Positions 37,064 through 46,295 of a stretch of 64,000 bases of DNA are shown in pieces. The notes beneath the pieces were generated by a model. The model searched no databases. It was not told where the DNA came from and was given only the letters and a program-made list of their open reading frames with translations. Made by a program: the position numbers and the translations under genes. Position 1 is the stretch's first letter. Each line of letters starts with the position of its first letter. The stretch is from Moritella sp. PE36 (GTDB lineage: Bacteria; Pseudomonadota; Gammaproteobacteria; Enterobacterales; Moritellaceae): assembly GCF_000170855.1 (NCBI RefSeq), contig NZ_ABCQ01000001.1:307013-371012 (forward strand). Reading direction: 5' to 3'.

Positions 37064-38002
37064 TTAACCAGCAACGAATTCTTCACCTAGCGTGATGTTC
37101 GCTTTTAGTTCTTCTAACATTGCATCACGTGCGCTTGCTTCAAATTCGCTTAGCTCACCGTATGCTAGTACTTCTTCAACGCCGTTTTTACCTAAAAGAA
37201 CAGGTTGAGCGAAGAATGTTGCGTGCTCAGAGCCACCGTCAACATAAGTACATTCAACAATACCTTCTTCACCTTGTAATGCGCGAACAAGAGAAAGACC
37301 GAAACGAGCAGCCGCTTGACCCATAGAAAGTGTCGCAGAACCGCCACCCGCTTTAGCTTCAACAACTTCAGTACCTGCATTTTGAATACGAGCTGTTAAT
37401 GCAACAACTTCTTCAGCAGTAAATTCAACGCCTTTAACTTGAGACAGTAGCGGCAGAATTGTTACGCCTGAGTGACCACCAATTACTGGTACTTCAACGT
37501 CAGCAAGTGAAATGCCTTTAAGCGCACTTACAAAAGTTTCAGAACGGATAACATCCAGCGTTGTGATACCGAATAGTTTACGTTTGTCATAAACGCCTGC
37601 TTGCTTAAGTACTTCAGCAGCGATTGGCACAGTTGTGTTTACTGGGTTAGTAATAATACCGATACATGCATTTGGACATACTTCAGCACATTTAGCGGCT
37701 AGATTTTTGATGATCCCAGCATTGATATTGAATAGATCTGAACGGTCCATACCTGGTTTACGAGCAACACCCGCAGAGATAAGTACCACGTCAGCACCAA
37801 CAAGTGCTTCAGTAGGATCTGTACCAGCAAAACCAGCAATAGTAACGTCTGTAGGGATGTGGCTTAAATCAACAGCAACACCTGGAGTTACTGGTGCGAT
37901 ATCATAAAGTGATAAATCAGAACCAGCAGGTAGTTGAGTTTTCAAAAGTAGGGCTAAAGCTTGACCGATACCACCAGCAGCACCTAATACAGCAACTTTC
38001 AT
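37064..38002 (-). CDS. mdh: Malate dehydrogenase (NAD)
   Basis: TCA-cycle malate dehydrogenase, 312 aa from the ATG at 38002, exactly the E. coli length; GGAGAC lies just before it, and the earlier start four codons up is not needed. NAD-binding [18 protein letters not shown], substrate-binding [25 protein letters not shown] and catalytic His in [14 protein letters not shown] are present. In Vibrio and E. coli it is the divergent neighbour of argR; here an arginine transporter operon lies between them. Confidence 0.98.
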   Translation of the reverse strand: MKVAVLGAAGGIGQALALLLKTQLPAGSDLSLYDIAPVTPGVAVDLSHIPTDVTIAGFAGTDPTEALVGADVVLISAGVARKPGMDRSDLFNINAGIIKNLAAKCAEVCPNACIGIITNPVNTTVPIAAEVLKQAGVYDKRKLFGITTLDVIRSETFVSALKGISLADVEVPVIGGHSGVTILPLLSQVKGVEFTAEEVVALTARIQNAGTEVVEAKAGGGSATLSMGQAAARFGLSLVRALQGEEGIVECTYVDGGSEHATFFAQPVLLGKNGVEEVLAYGELSEFEASARDAMLEELKANITLGEEFVAG

Positions 38003-38262
38003 AGACGTCTCCATTATCTTAATTGTTTATGTAGAATACAATATTCACAAATTCCTTTAATCACTGCTACCTTACTGCAACATTGACTAAAAAACAATTA
38101 ACAACACGGATATGCACGGTAAATAAATGAATTACACAGGGGTTTTAAGGGATTAGCTTTCTATCTAGCAGGCATTAGCTTTCAGGTGAAATGGCATAAT
38201 ATGCTCACTCATCGTTATGACAGGCATCAGTAACAAGATGAGTGAACAAATAGCAGTGTCTA

Positions 38263-38928
38263 TTAAGATTGGAATGCGAGGGCTTTTTTCTCTAACTGTT
38301 TAAATATCAATATCAAGATACCATTCATGCCGAGGTAGATTATACCCGCAGCAGAGAATGCCATTAACGCATCATAGGTTTGACCATTTATTTGATTGGC
38401 ATAACCCATCACATCCATGATCGTGATCGAACTGGCTAATGAGGTACCTTTAAGTACCAAGATCACTTCATTAGAATAAGACGGTAATACCCGGCGTATC
38501 GCATGTGGCACGATAACCGCCAAGGTTTGCCTGCGATTCATACCCAGCGCATTACAGGCATCCCATTCGCCACGAGGTACCGATTCAATCGCCCCTTTAA
38601 ATAACAGCGATGAATAAGCGGCAGTATTAAAGGATAAGGCTATAATGGCGCAAATCTTAGCCTGACGCAGGTAATCCCATAAGAAACTGTCTTTGATCCA
38701 CTCAAACTGGGACGGACCACTGTATACCAAGAAGATTTGGATCAATAACGGGGTACCGGTAAACACCAAAATAATAGCCCGAGCCAATAAGTTTAATCCC
38801 GGGATCTTATTGATCATCGCCAGCGTTAATAACACCGCGATCATAGAACCAAACAATAAGCTGAAAAAGGTAATTTCAAGGGTAGTGCTCAAACCGTTAA
38901 ATAATAACCAGAAGTGATCTAACGTCAT
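38263..38928 (-). CDS. artM: Arginine ABC transporter permease ArtM-like
   Basis: 221-aa inner-membrane permease of the polar amino acid family (HisM type). About five hydrophobic helices; the ATPase-contact EAA loop reads EWDACNALGMNRRQTLAVIVPHAIRRVLP. It overlaps artQ by four bases, giving translational coupling. Last gene of artP-artI-artQ-artM. Substrate arginine is inferred from gene order and nearness to argR. Confidence 0.9.
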   Translation of the reverse strand: MTLDHFWLLFNGLSTTLEITFFSLLFGSMIAVLLTLAMINKIPGLNLLARAIILVFTGTPLLIQIFLVYSGPSQFEWIKDSFLWDYLRQAKICAIIALSFNTAAYSSLLFKGAIESVPRGEWDACNALGMNRRQTLAVIVPHAIRRVLPSYSNEVILVLKGTSLASSITIMDVMGYANQINGQTYDALMAFSAAGIIYLGMNGILILIFKQLEKKALAFQS

Positions 38929-39599
38929 TTTGCTACTCCGGCATCAAAACGGTTAATGTAATTATCAAGGTGCTTTAACAACCATTGACTAATTAAAGTA
39001 ATAATCAGGTAAATCGCCGCAGCTGCCACCAAAAAGGTAAAGGGCTTATAGGTACTACCTGATAATAAATCTGCTTGTTTCATCAAATCCGTTACCCCAA
39101 TCAGGGAGACTAACGCGGTATCTTTTAGCAGTACCATCCATTGATTGCCTAAACCCGGTAAGGCCAAACGCCATGCTTGCGGCAAGGTAATACGCAAGAA
39201 ACAACGCACTGGCCCCATGCCCAATGCTTGCGCGCCTTGTTGCTGGCCTTTGGATACTGATTGAATGGCCGCGCGTAACGTTTGCGAAGCATAAGAAGCA
39301 AAGATAAGCGACAGTGCCACCACACCACTCCAGAACGGACTGATGTCATAATACTCATCGGTTAATAAAAACAGGATATGGGTGCCACCGAAGAAAATGA
39401 AAAATACGATCAATATCTCCGGTAAACCACGTAACACGGTCACGAAAAAACTAATCGGCTTGGCAATAAGTGGGTTCTTCTGCATTTCTGCAACACAGAA
39501 TAAAATGGCGAGAACCAAGCCAACCAGCAAGGATGTTAGCGCGAGGCCAAGGGTGATTTTTGTTGCATCCAATAATAATTGAAGCTGCAAAAGATCCAT
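38925..39599 (-). CDS. artQ: Arginine ABC transporter permease ArtQ-like
   Basis: 224-aa permease, partner of artM. N-terminal helix LLLDATKITLGLALTSLLVGL, then VTVLRGLPEILIVFFIFFG, typical of HisQ/ArtQ; the EAA loop is GQQQGAQALGMGPVRCFLRITLPQAWRLALPG. Separated from artI by 135 bases containing a terminator-like hairpin. Confidence 0.9.
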   Translation of the reverse strand: MDLLQLQLLLDATKITLGLALTSLLVGLVLAILFCVAEMQKNPLIAKPISFFVTVLRGLPEILIVFFIFFGGTHILFLLTDEYYDISPFWSGVVALSLIFASYASQTLRAAIQSVSKGQQQGAQALGMGPVRCFLRITLPQAWRLALPGLGNQWMVLLKDTALVSLIGVTDLMKQADLLSGSTYKPFTFLVAAAAIYLIITLISQWLLKHLDNYINRFDAGVAK

Positions 39600-39614
39600 A
39601 AAAACTCCGGACGT

Positions 39615-39645
39615 AAAAACAAAAAGTGCCCCTAAAAGGCACTTT
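39615..39645 (-). terminator. Attenuator-like hairpin between artI and artQ
   Basis: On the minus strand an 8-bp stem (AAAGTGCC / GGCACTTT at 39623-39630 and 39638-39645) is followed by a T-rich tract TTTTTGTTTTT. It would end most transcripts after the binding-protein gene, a common way to make more binding protein than permease. Confidence 0.72.
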
Positions 39646-39734
39646 AAAATGAATTATCTCGTTACCACAATAACTTGGCGGTTATGCCCTGATATTGCAC
39701 TGCAACGCAGGTCGAGATTAAACACTGTTACTTC

Positions 39735-40478
39735 TTATTTAGCAAAGTATTTTGCGTAAATCTTATCGTAAGTACCGTTCGCTTTAATTGCTTGCAAACC
39801 TTTGTTCAGTTTAGTCAATAATTCAGCGTTACCTTTACGTACTGCGATAGCAAAACCAGCTCCAAAGTATTTCTCGTCAGTCACGGCTTTACCCACTGTT
39901 TCATAGTTACCACCACTGTGTTTGCTCAACCAATCGTGCGCCACTGCAGAATCTGCGAATACACCATTAATACGACCATTTTTAAGGTCTAAAAACGCTT
40001 TTTGGTACGATGGAAAGTTAAGTAACAATACTTTTTCATCGGCATATGTTTCTGTCATATAAGCTTGGTGAGATGTACCGTTTTGTACCCCTACTGCTTT
40101 ACCGGATAAATCAGCAACAACATTGTATTTACCTTTTTCAGCCACAAGTACCGCTGAGTTTTCATAATAAATATCAGAGAAATCAACTTGTTTTTTACGT
40201 GCTGGCGTTACGTCCATTGCCGCAATAGCTGCATCATAACGACGGAACTTTAAGCTTGGGATCAGACTATCAAATGATTGGTTAGCAAAACTACATTCCG
40301 CTTTTAATTCACTGCAAACTGCGCGGGCGATATCAATATCAAAACCCTGGAATTCGTTGTTTGCATCCATCATTTCAAATGGAGGGTATGTGGCTTCAGT
40401 TACAAATTTGATTTGTTCTGCGGCTGTTACTTGCGCTGCTGCTGAAGTTAGAATTAATGCTGTGAGTAATTTTTTCAT
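39735..40478 (-). CDS. artI: Arginine ABC transporter periplasmic binding protein ArtI/ArtJ-like
   Basis: 247-aa solute-binding protein: signal peptide KKLLTALILTSAAAQVTA, then the SBP family 3 pattern YPPFEMMDANNEFQGFDIDIARAVCSEL, DAAIAAMDVTPARKKQVDFSDIYYENSAVL and GVQNGTSHQAYM. Asp after DGFDID and the Arg in PARKKQ are in the usual amino-acid ligand positions. Between artP and artQ. Confidence 0.91.
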   Translation of the reverse strand: MKKLLTALILTSAAAQVTAAEQIKFVTEATYPPFEMMDANNEFQGFDIDIARAVCSELKAECSFANQSFDSLIPSLKFRRYDAAIAAMDVTPARKKQVDFSDIYYENSAVLVAEKGKYNVVADLSGKAVGVQNGTSHQAYMTETYADEKVLLLNFPSYQKAFLDLKNGRINGVFADSAVAHDWLSKHSGGNYETVGKAVTDEKYFGAGFAIAVRKGNAELLTKLNKGLQAIKANGTYDKIYAKYFAK

Positions 40479-40535
40479 TTGGGTCGTCCTATTCCTAATA
40501 TTTTTAATAATCTAATGTTTTAAATTATTTGTAAA

Positions 40536-41276
40536 TTAATGCTTTAAGTAATTTGTAAACTGTGGCGTTTGTGGTTGCTGGAAGTGCTCAGCACCACCAA
40601 ACTCAACAATTTCACCGTTTTCCAGATAACAAACTTGACTAGCGACTTTACGCGCGAAGTCCACTTCGTGCGTAACAACAACCTGGGTAATACCGGTACT
40701 TGCCAGTGATTTAATGATCTCAGCCACTTGATTCGTTACCTCTGGATCTAACGCCGCAGTCGGTTCATCAAATAACAATACTTCTGGTTTCATCATTAAA
40801 GCACGTGCAATCGCGACACGTTGCTGTTGACCACCTGATAATGCTAATGGAAATACATCAACTTTATCAGTTAGTTGTAATTTCTCAAGGATCTTCATGG
40901 CCTCTTCACGAGCGTGTTGTTTAGTTTGCTTTAAAATCTTAACGGGTGCTTCAATTAAGTTATCCATCACAGACATGTGCGGCCATAGGTTGTATTGTTG
41001 AAATACCATACCTACTTTCCGTCTTAACATCTGGCTGCGCTTAGCTAATTGTTTATCATTAAGTTTGCCAGAAAAATCAAATGTTTCACCAGCAATACTG
41101 ATAGAACCATTATCGGGCGTATCAAGTAAATTAAGTATGCGCAACAAAGAGCTCTTACCGGCACCGCTTGGACCAAGCAGCACTAAGGTCTCGCCTTTCG
41201 CACATTTAAGGTCGATGTTTTGTAATACATCAAGTTGACCCCAAGATTTACAGATGTTTTTTAGTTCGATGCTCAT
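40536..41276 (-). CDS. artP: Arginine ABC transporter ATP-binding protein ArtP-like
   Basis: 246-aa ATPase. Walker [11 protein letters not shown]-loop in [15 protein letters not shown], signature [16 protein letters not shown], Walker [15 protein letters not shown] and the switch His in [10 protein letters not shown] use the ATG at 41276 ([13 protein letters not shown]), aligning with E. coli ArtP; the frame extends to 41342 but that part would be an unlikely hydrophobic leader. First gene of artPIQM, divergent from argR. Confidence 0.94.
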   Translation of the reverse strand: MSIELKNICKSWGQLDVLQNIDLKCAKGETLVLLGPSGAGKSSLLRILNLLDTPDNGSISIAGETFDFSGKLNDKQLAKRSQMLRRKVGMVFQQYNLWPHMSVMDNLIEAPVKILKQTKQHAREEAMKILEKLQLTDKVDVFPLALSGGQQQRVAIARALMMKPEVLLFDEPTAALDPEVTNQVAEIIKSLASTGITQVVVTHEVDFARKVASQVCYLENGEIVEFGGAEHFQQPQTPQFTNYLKH

Positions 41277-41588
41277 AATGATAACTGAATATAATTGCAC
41301 TAGATGCGAGTATAATAACCGAATAAACTGTGAGATCAACATAAATATTCACTTTAACTCGGTTTTTATGCAAATTCACCGAATTAACCAAATAAGCTAG
41401 ATACAAATATACCCTGCTGGTATCATATGCATAATTATTCAGTTCATCACGCGTCAAATTTATTTGCTATTCACCTGAGTGATTTAGTAACTGACTTTAT
41501 GAACAAGCTATAACGTTAGCTAAGGTTTCATTATAAAGTCGGATTGAATTTAACATTTGTAGCTTGAATTATAGATGAATCAACTGAC
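41277..41588. promoter_or_regulatory. artP-argR divergent control region with ARG-box-like sites
   Basis: 312 bases between artP and argR. ARG-box-like 14-mers (consensus TGAATWWWWATTCA): TGCATAATTATTCA at 41428-41441 (one mismatch in the half-sites), TGAATATAATTGCA at 41286-41299, and a weaker AACATAAATATTCA at 41338-41351. TGAAT half sites cluster before argR at 41545, 41565 and 41576. Suggests ArgR control of both genes. Confidence 0.65.
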
Positions 41589-42062
41589 ATGGTAAAAAAA
41601 ATGAGTGAAAAACAAGATCTGTTAGTAAAAGCATTTAAAGGATTATTGAAAGAAGAGCATCTTGGCTCGCAAGGCGAGATTGTGGATGCACTAAAGGAGC
41701 AAGGCTTTGATAGTGTCAATCAATCAAAAGTCTCAAGAATGCTCAGCAAATTTGGTGCAGTACGCACCCGCAATGCCAAAGATGAAATGGTCTATTGCCT
41801 ACCAGCCGAGTTAGGCGTGCCAACCATTAGCAGCCAATTAAAAACTTTAGTATTAGATATTAGCCATAATGAATGTCTGATTGTGATCCAAACCAGCCCA
41901 GGCTCAGCGCAATTGATCGCACGTTTATTAGATTCATTAGGCCGTACAGAAGGTATTTTAGGCACCATTGCGGGCGATGATACTATTTTCATTACCCCGA
42001 CCAGCACCACCATTATTGCCGACGTAGATAGTGCAGTAAAAGAGTTGTTTGACTATATCTAG
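41589..42062 (+). CDS. argR: Arginine repressor
   Basis: Hexameric arginine-binding repressor. N-terminal winged helix with SSQGEIVxALxEQGFD-type sequence ([31 protein letters not shown]), then the C-terminal oligomer domain with [32 protein letters not shown] and the two Asp residues that bind arginine. 157 aa, or 153 aa from the second ATG (MSEKQD). Its usual neighbour mdh is 3.6 kb away because artPIQM intervenes. Confidence 0.97.
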   Translation: MVKKMSEKQDLLVKAFKGLLKEEHLGSQGEIVDALKEQGFDSVNQSKVSRMLSKFGAVRTRNAKDEMVYCLPAELGVPTISSQLKTLVLDISHNECLIVIQTSPGSAQLIARLLDSLGRTEGILGTIAGDDTIFITPTSTTIIADVDSAVKELFDYI

Positions 42063-42120
42063 CAGTAACACTAGCGTGTTACTGCCCATGTTTGGCGCTG
42101 AGTGGAATCACGCCAAACAT
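42062..42120. other. Two strong adjacent hairpins after argR
   Basis: Perfect 10-bp stems GCAGTAACAC/GTGTTACTGC (42062-42071 with 42076-42085) and ATGTTTGGCG/CGCCAAACAT (42088-42097 with 42111-42120). Neither has a T run, so neither is a classical terminator; the first overlaps the argR stop by one base and may stabilise or stop its transcript. Confidence 0.6.
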
Positions 42121-42143
42121 ATATCTTTAGAAGTCATTAACCG

Positions 42144-42174
42144 TTAACAGTCATGAACTATTAACAGTCATGAA
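42144..42174. repeat. Short direct repeat after argR
   Basis: TTAACAGTCATGAA occurs twice in tandem (42144-42157 and 42161-42174), three bases apart. Confidence 0.75.
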
Positions 42175-42193
42175 ACATGAACAGCATTAACTG

Positions 42194-43249
42194 TTAGTCA
42201 CAATCAAATAATACCACATCATGATCTTCTACCGTTACACTCACCACATTACCAATCACCATTGGTTGCTGCATAGATACCGATAATTCCTTATCATTAT
42301 CGACTAATGTAATAGTACAATGTGTGGTCATGCCCAAGAACTGCTGCTGCGTGATCGTCGCAATACCCTGTTCGATAAGTGCTAATTTTAATTGCTGCGG
42401 TCGTAGTGCGACCAATTTATGCTCACCAACCGCCGCTGTTAATTTTTGCTTGCTGGCGATCACACCTAATGCAGTTTGTACTCGGTATTCATCTAATACC
42501 AGCGCATCTAAATAGTTAACCTTGCCGAGGAAGTCAGCCACAAAGCGCGTAGCAGGTCGGTTATATAACTCACTTGGCGTGCCGAGCTGCTCAATTTTAC
42601 CCTGATGGAAAACAGCTAAACGATCGGCAAAAGCAAATGCTTCTTCTTTGCTGTGGGTAACAAAAATAGCGCTCATGTTATGCGATTTAAGTAAAGCGCG
42701 CATCTCTTCAATCAAGTGATGGCGTACTTGGCTATCAATATTAGAGAAAGGTTCGTCCAATAATAGCAACTCTGGTGAATTGGCTAAAGCGCGGGCAATC
42801 GCGACCCGCTGTTGCTGTCCACCGGATAGTTGATGTGGATAACGGTCAGCAAACTCGGTCAAATTGACTAATTTAAGCACATAATCCAACGTCTCTTTTT
42901 GCTTGGCTTTATTTTGCTTATATTGGCTGAATAACACATTATCAGTCACGGTTAAATGTGGAAATAGCGCATAATCCTGAAAAATCATCCCGACGTTACG
43001 CTTTTCAGGCGCGACATTAAGATCGCTATTGTCAACCACGTGACCATTAATCTCAATACTGCCTTGGGTTGGTGGTAATAACCCGGCAATCAATTTTAAC
43101 GTGGTGGTTTTACCACAGCCACTTGGTCCTAATAGACACAGGATTTCATTTTTACCTAAATCCAGATCCAGTCCCGTTAAAATATCAACGCCAGCATAAC
43201 TACAATGTAGATCTGAAATACGTAAAGCAAGTGAAGAAGATGTAGTCAT
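42194..43249 (-). CDS. fbpC: Ferric iron ABC transporter ATP-binding protein (FbpC type)
   Basis: 351-aa ATPase with Walker A GPSGCGKTT, signature [15 protein letters not shown], Walker B LLLLDEPFSNIDSQVR, and a C-terminal TOBE-like regulatory domain (about 240-345). Overlaps the permease stop/start by one base, so translationally coupled. With the permease and FbpA-type binding protein it forms a complete ferric iron importer. Downstream gene of the operon. Confidence 0.9.
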   Translation of the reverse strand: MTTSSSLALRISDLHCSYAGVDILTGLDLDLGKNEILCLLGPSGCGKTTTLKLIAGLLPPTQGSIEINGHVVDNSDLNVAPEKRNVGMIFQDYALFPHLTVTDNVLFSQYKQNKAKQKETLDYVLKLVNLTEFADRYPHQLSGGQQQRVAIARALANSPELLLLDEPFSNIDSQVRHHLIEEMRALLKSHNMSAIFVTHSKEEAFAFADRLAVFHQGKIEQLGTPSELYNRPATRFVADFLGKVNYLDALVLDEYRVQTALGVIASKQKLTAAVGEHKLVALRPQQLKLALIEQGIATITQQQFLGMTTHCTITLVDNDKELSVSMQQPMVIGNVVSVTVEDHDVVLFDCD

Positions 43250-44880
43250 CAGTGCTGTTGCTCCAAAGAACGGTTCAAGAAAATAAGCGGGATCAATCCA
43301 ACTAACACGATCACAATTGCCGCCAGAGCAGCCTGTTCTAACATTTCATCAGACGCGAACTGGAACACATAAGTGGCGAGTGTTTCATAATTAAATGGAC
43401 GTAATAACAAGGCCGTAGGCAGCTCTTTCATTGACTCAATGAAGACTAATAAAAACGCCGCTAATACCCCTTTACGGATCAAAGGAATATGTACTTTACG
43501 GATCATGCTATTGGGACAGTGTCCTAACGTACGTGCCACCATATCTAACGACGGCGATATTTTATCAATACTGCTTTCTATCGAACCAACCGCAATGGCT
43601 GAAAAACGAATAAGATAAGCAAAAATAAGCGCAAAGGTCGTGCCCGTAAAGACCAGACCCGGTGTCCAGTCCCATAAGAATTCCGTTAAGTCATTTAATA
43701 AAAAATCAGCCGAGGTCAACGGAATAATGATACCAATAGCCAATACTGTACCAGGCAACGCATAACCCATGGTGCTAATACGTGCAGGGATCACCGCATA
43801 TTTAGAGCCAACTAAACGACGGTATAAACCCAGTAATATTGCGCAGAGAACCGCGAGACTCGCCACGACCACCGCCAGAATTAAACTGTTGGCGCTGTAT
43901 TGAAAAAACTCTTCAGTCCAAGATTCGGCAAAATAATGCCATGCATAATTAACTAATACCGCAAACGGTAATAAGAAACCAGCAAACACTAATAACCAAC
44001 ACCAAGCCATTGCCAAGTATTTAGCCGCGCCAATTAATTGATAACGTACTTCTTGTTCATGCAGCATGCTTTTTTGAAACACTTGCTGCTTACGCCGAGC
44101 GAAGCGTTCTAAACCGACAAATAATAAGATCACCGATAATGTCATCACCGATAATTGCGCGGCGGCCGTTAAACTGCCGTGGCCAATCCAAGTATCGTAA
44201 ACCGCTGTCGTCAGCGTATTTACCGCAAAATAATTCACCGTGGCAAAATCAGCCACAGTTTCCATCGCCACTAAAGATAACCCCACCGCAATCGCTGGAC
44301 GCGCAAGGGGCAACGATACCCGTAAACAACTCGACAATGCAGAACTGCCCAACATACGGCTAGCTTGGATAAGACTGGTTGATTGTTCCAGAAATGAAGT
44401 ACGGGCTAACAAATAAAGATAAGGATATAACACTAACGCTAAAACAGTGGCGGCACCGGGAATGGTACGAATATCAAAGAACCAATAATCACGGGCACTT
44501 TCCCAACCAAACACGGCGCGTAAAGCAATTTGTACCGGCCCAGCATAATCAAACATATCAGTATAAATATAAGCCACGATATAAGCAGGCATCGCCATTG
44601 GTAACATGAGGGCCCATTGTAAGCTTTTGCGGCCGGGAAAATCACACATGGCAATAAGCCAAGCGGCAGGCAAAGCAATAATACAGCTGATTAAACAAAC
44701 CAGAAAAACAAGGATCAGGGTATTTTGAACATAATCGAGGAGAACGGTATCAATAAGGTGTTGAAAAACATCTGCGCTGGGACCCATTGCTTGATAAAAC
44801 AATGCCGCAATAGGTAGCGCTAACATGATCGCAATAAACCAACTACTAGAATGCCAAGAAAAGGCTAACTTATGATTCAT
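43249..44880 (-). CDS. fbpB: Ferric iron ABC transporter permease (FbpB type)
   Basis: 543-aa two-domain permease with about 12 hydrophobic helices, the fused form seen in FbpB/AfuB/SfuB iron transporters. EAA loops appear twice, in the segments around RMLGSSALSSCLRVSLPLARPA and RTLGHCPNSMIRKVHIPLIRKG. Preceded by a 146-base gap from fbpA that contains two hairpins. Confidence 0.9.
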   Translation of the reverse strand: MNHKLAFSWHSSSWFIAIMLALPIAALFYQAMGPSADVFQHLIDTVLLDYVQNTLILVFLVCLISCIIALPAAWLIAMCDFPGRKSLQWALMLPMAMPAYIVAYIYTDMFDYAGPVQIALRAVFGWESARDYWFFDIRTIPGAATVLALVLYPYLYLLARTSFLEQSTSLIQASRMLGSSALSSCLRVSLPLARPAIAVGLSLVAMETVADFATVNYFAVNTLTTAVYDTWIGHGSLTAAAQLSVMTLSVILLFVGLERFARRKQQVFQKSMLHEQEVRYQLIGAAKYLAMAWCWLLVFAGFLLPFAVLVNYAWHYFAESWTEEFFQYSANSLILAVVVASLAVLCAILLGLYRRLVGSKYAVIPARISTMGYALPGTVLAIGIIIPLTSADFLLNDLTEFLWDWTPGLVFTGTTFALIFAYLIRFSAIAVGSIESSIDKISPSLDMVARTLGHCPNSMIRKVHIPLIRKGVLAAFLLVFIESMKELPTALLLRPFNYETLATYVFQFASDEMLEQAALAAIVIVLVGLIPLIFLNRSLEQQH

Positions 44881-44914
44881 GAACGGAAAAATAACTCCTG
44901 TTTAGATACGCGAA

Positions 44915-44950
44915 AAGGTTGGCGAGTTACAACGTAACTTTACCAACCTT
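44915..44950 (-). promoter_or_regulatory. Hairpin before fbpB, possible attenuator
   Basis: AAGGTTGG pairs with CCAACCTT and AGTTAC with GTAACT inside it (44915-44950), a two-part stem just upstream of fbpB; four T follow on the minus strand. Would reduce read-through from fbpA into fbpB. Confidence 0.6.
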
Positions 44951-44996
44951 TAAATCAGCCAATTGGCAACCAATTAAGTTGCAATTTCAACTGTTA

Positions 44997-45017
44997 ACCC
45001 CTAACAAACTTAGGGGT
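44997..45017 (-). promoter_or_regulatory. Hairpin at the fbpA 3' end
   Basis: Perfect 8-bp stem ACCCCTAA/TTAGGGGT (44997-45004 with 45010-45017), ten bases after the fbpA stop. Likely protects the 3' end of the fbpA message. Confidence 0.6.
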
Positions 45018-45026
45018 ATATGTATT

Positions 45027-46046
45027 CTACAAGTCGAACTTAACTTCATCAAGTAGTCTTAGTGCAGCTTTACGATGTTTTGCAATTTCTGCGACAGGCA
45101 TGTAATCTGCGTTAAATTCACCCCAAGATGAAACTAGCTCAGATGCTTTGATACCGGCTTTAACTGGGTATTCCATGTTAACTTCAGCATACATTTGTTG
45201 TGCTTTTGCGCCAGACAGGTATTCCATCAGTTTAACTGCGTTACCTTTGTTCGGTGCGTATTTAGCTAATACCATACCAGAAACATTCACGTGCGCGCCG
45301 TGGTTTTCTTGGTTAGGGAAGTTAATGTTAACCGATTCAGCCCAAGCAACTTGTTTTGGATCTTTTAACATTTTACCTAAGTAGTAGCTGTTACCTAGCG
45401 CAACAGTACAAACGCCTTCTTTAATCGCTTTAACTTGTGCACGATCGTTACCTTGTGGTTTACGTGCAAGGTTAGCTTTAAGACCTTTTAACCATTCTTT
45501 AGCTTCAGCTTCACCGTGATGCGAGATCATTGATGAAATAAGCGCTACGTTGTATGGGTGTTTACCCGAACGCATACAGATTTGACCTTTAAATTTAGGG
45601 TCTGCAAGTTCTTCGTAAGTGATGTTAGCAACGTCGCCATAAACTTCACGTGATGTGTAGATGTTACGTACACGTGTAGTCAGTGCAAACCATTCGCCAT
45701 CTGGGTCACGGTATTGCGCAGGAATGTTGTCTTCTAATACATCGCTTGATACTGGTTGAGTAACACCACTTTCAACAGCTTCAACTAAGCGGCTGATATC
45801 AGTTGTTAGCAATAGATCGGCTTTTGATAAGCGACCTTCACGTTTCATTCTATCTGCAAGTCCTTTCTTGGCAAATACAATGTTCACCTTCACACCAGTA
45901 TCTTTAGTGTATTGTTCAAGGATCGGATTAAGCAAATTCGCTTGGCGATTTGAATAAATATTAACTTCTTCACCAGCAAAAGCCGTTGCGCTCATGAGTG
46001 ACGTTGTTAATGCCAAAGCAGATAAACTAAATATTCCTTTTTTCAT
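45027..46046 (-). CDS. fbpA: Periplasmic ferric iron-binding protein (FbpA/FutA type)
   Basis: 339-aa solute-binding protein of the iron(III) family. Signal peptide ends ATAFA, mature EEVNIYSNRQANLLNPILEQY. The double tyrosine LGNSYYLGKML matches the Tyr pair that coordinates Fe3+ in FutA/FbpA proteins, and an early YSNRQ Tyr is also typical. First gene of fbpABC and directly under a Fur box. I infer binding of free Fe3+ rather than a siderophore. Confidence 0.92.
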   Translation of the reverse strand: MKKGIFSLSALALTTSLMSATAFAGEEVNIYSNRQANLLNPILEQYTKDTGVKVNIVFAKKGLADRMKREGRLSKADLLLTTDISRLVEAVESGVTQPVSSDVLEDNIPAQYRDPDGEWFALTTRVRNIYTSREVYGDVANITYEELADPKFKGQICMRSGKHPYNVALISSMISHHGEAEAKEWLKGLKANLARKPQGNDRAQVKAIKEGVCTVALGNSYYLGKMLKDPKQVAWAESVNINFPNQENHGAHVNVSGMVLAKYAPNKGNAVKLMEYLSGAKAQQMYAEVNMEYPVKAGIKASELVSSWGEFNADYMPVAEIAKHRKAALRLLDEVKFDL

Positions 46047-46125
46047 CCTTACCTCTTAATACGAATTGTTTACATAATTTACAATATGCTGCGGAGTTTA
46101 TAAGAATATAAAACTTTCTACAAGT

Positions 46126-46144
46126 GCAAATGATAATAATTCTC
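46126..46144. promoter_or_regulatory. Fur box before fbpABC
   Basis: GCAAATGATAATAATTCTC matches the Fur consensus GATAATGATAATCATTATC at 15 of 19 positions by eye. On the minus strand it overlaps TTGCAC, a possible -35, with TATTCT 15 bases on, so iron-bound Fur would block the fbpA promoter. Confidence 0.82.
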
Positions 46145-46235
46145 ATAATTAGTTATGTTAATCTATCATTTACTGATAATGATCAAAAAGAAGTAAAATC
46201 AGCTGGTTTTACAAAGAGAAAACAGAAAGGACTTA

Positions 46236-46263
46236 GAGCAATGCATCCATTATCACATTGCTC
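46236..46263. terminator. Possible terminator between parE and fbpA region
   Basis: 8-bp inverted repeat GAGCAATG/CATTGCTC with a 12-base loop, about 33 bases after the parE stop. T-rich only on the plus strand, so its role for minus-strand parE is uncertain. Confidence 0.35.
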
Positions 46264-46295
46264 TTTATTTCAATAATATTAGCTAAAACTATCCT

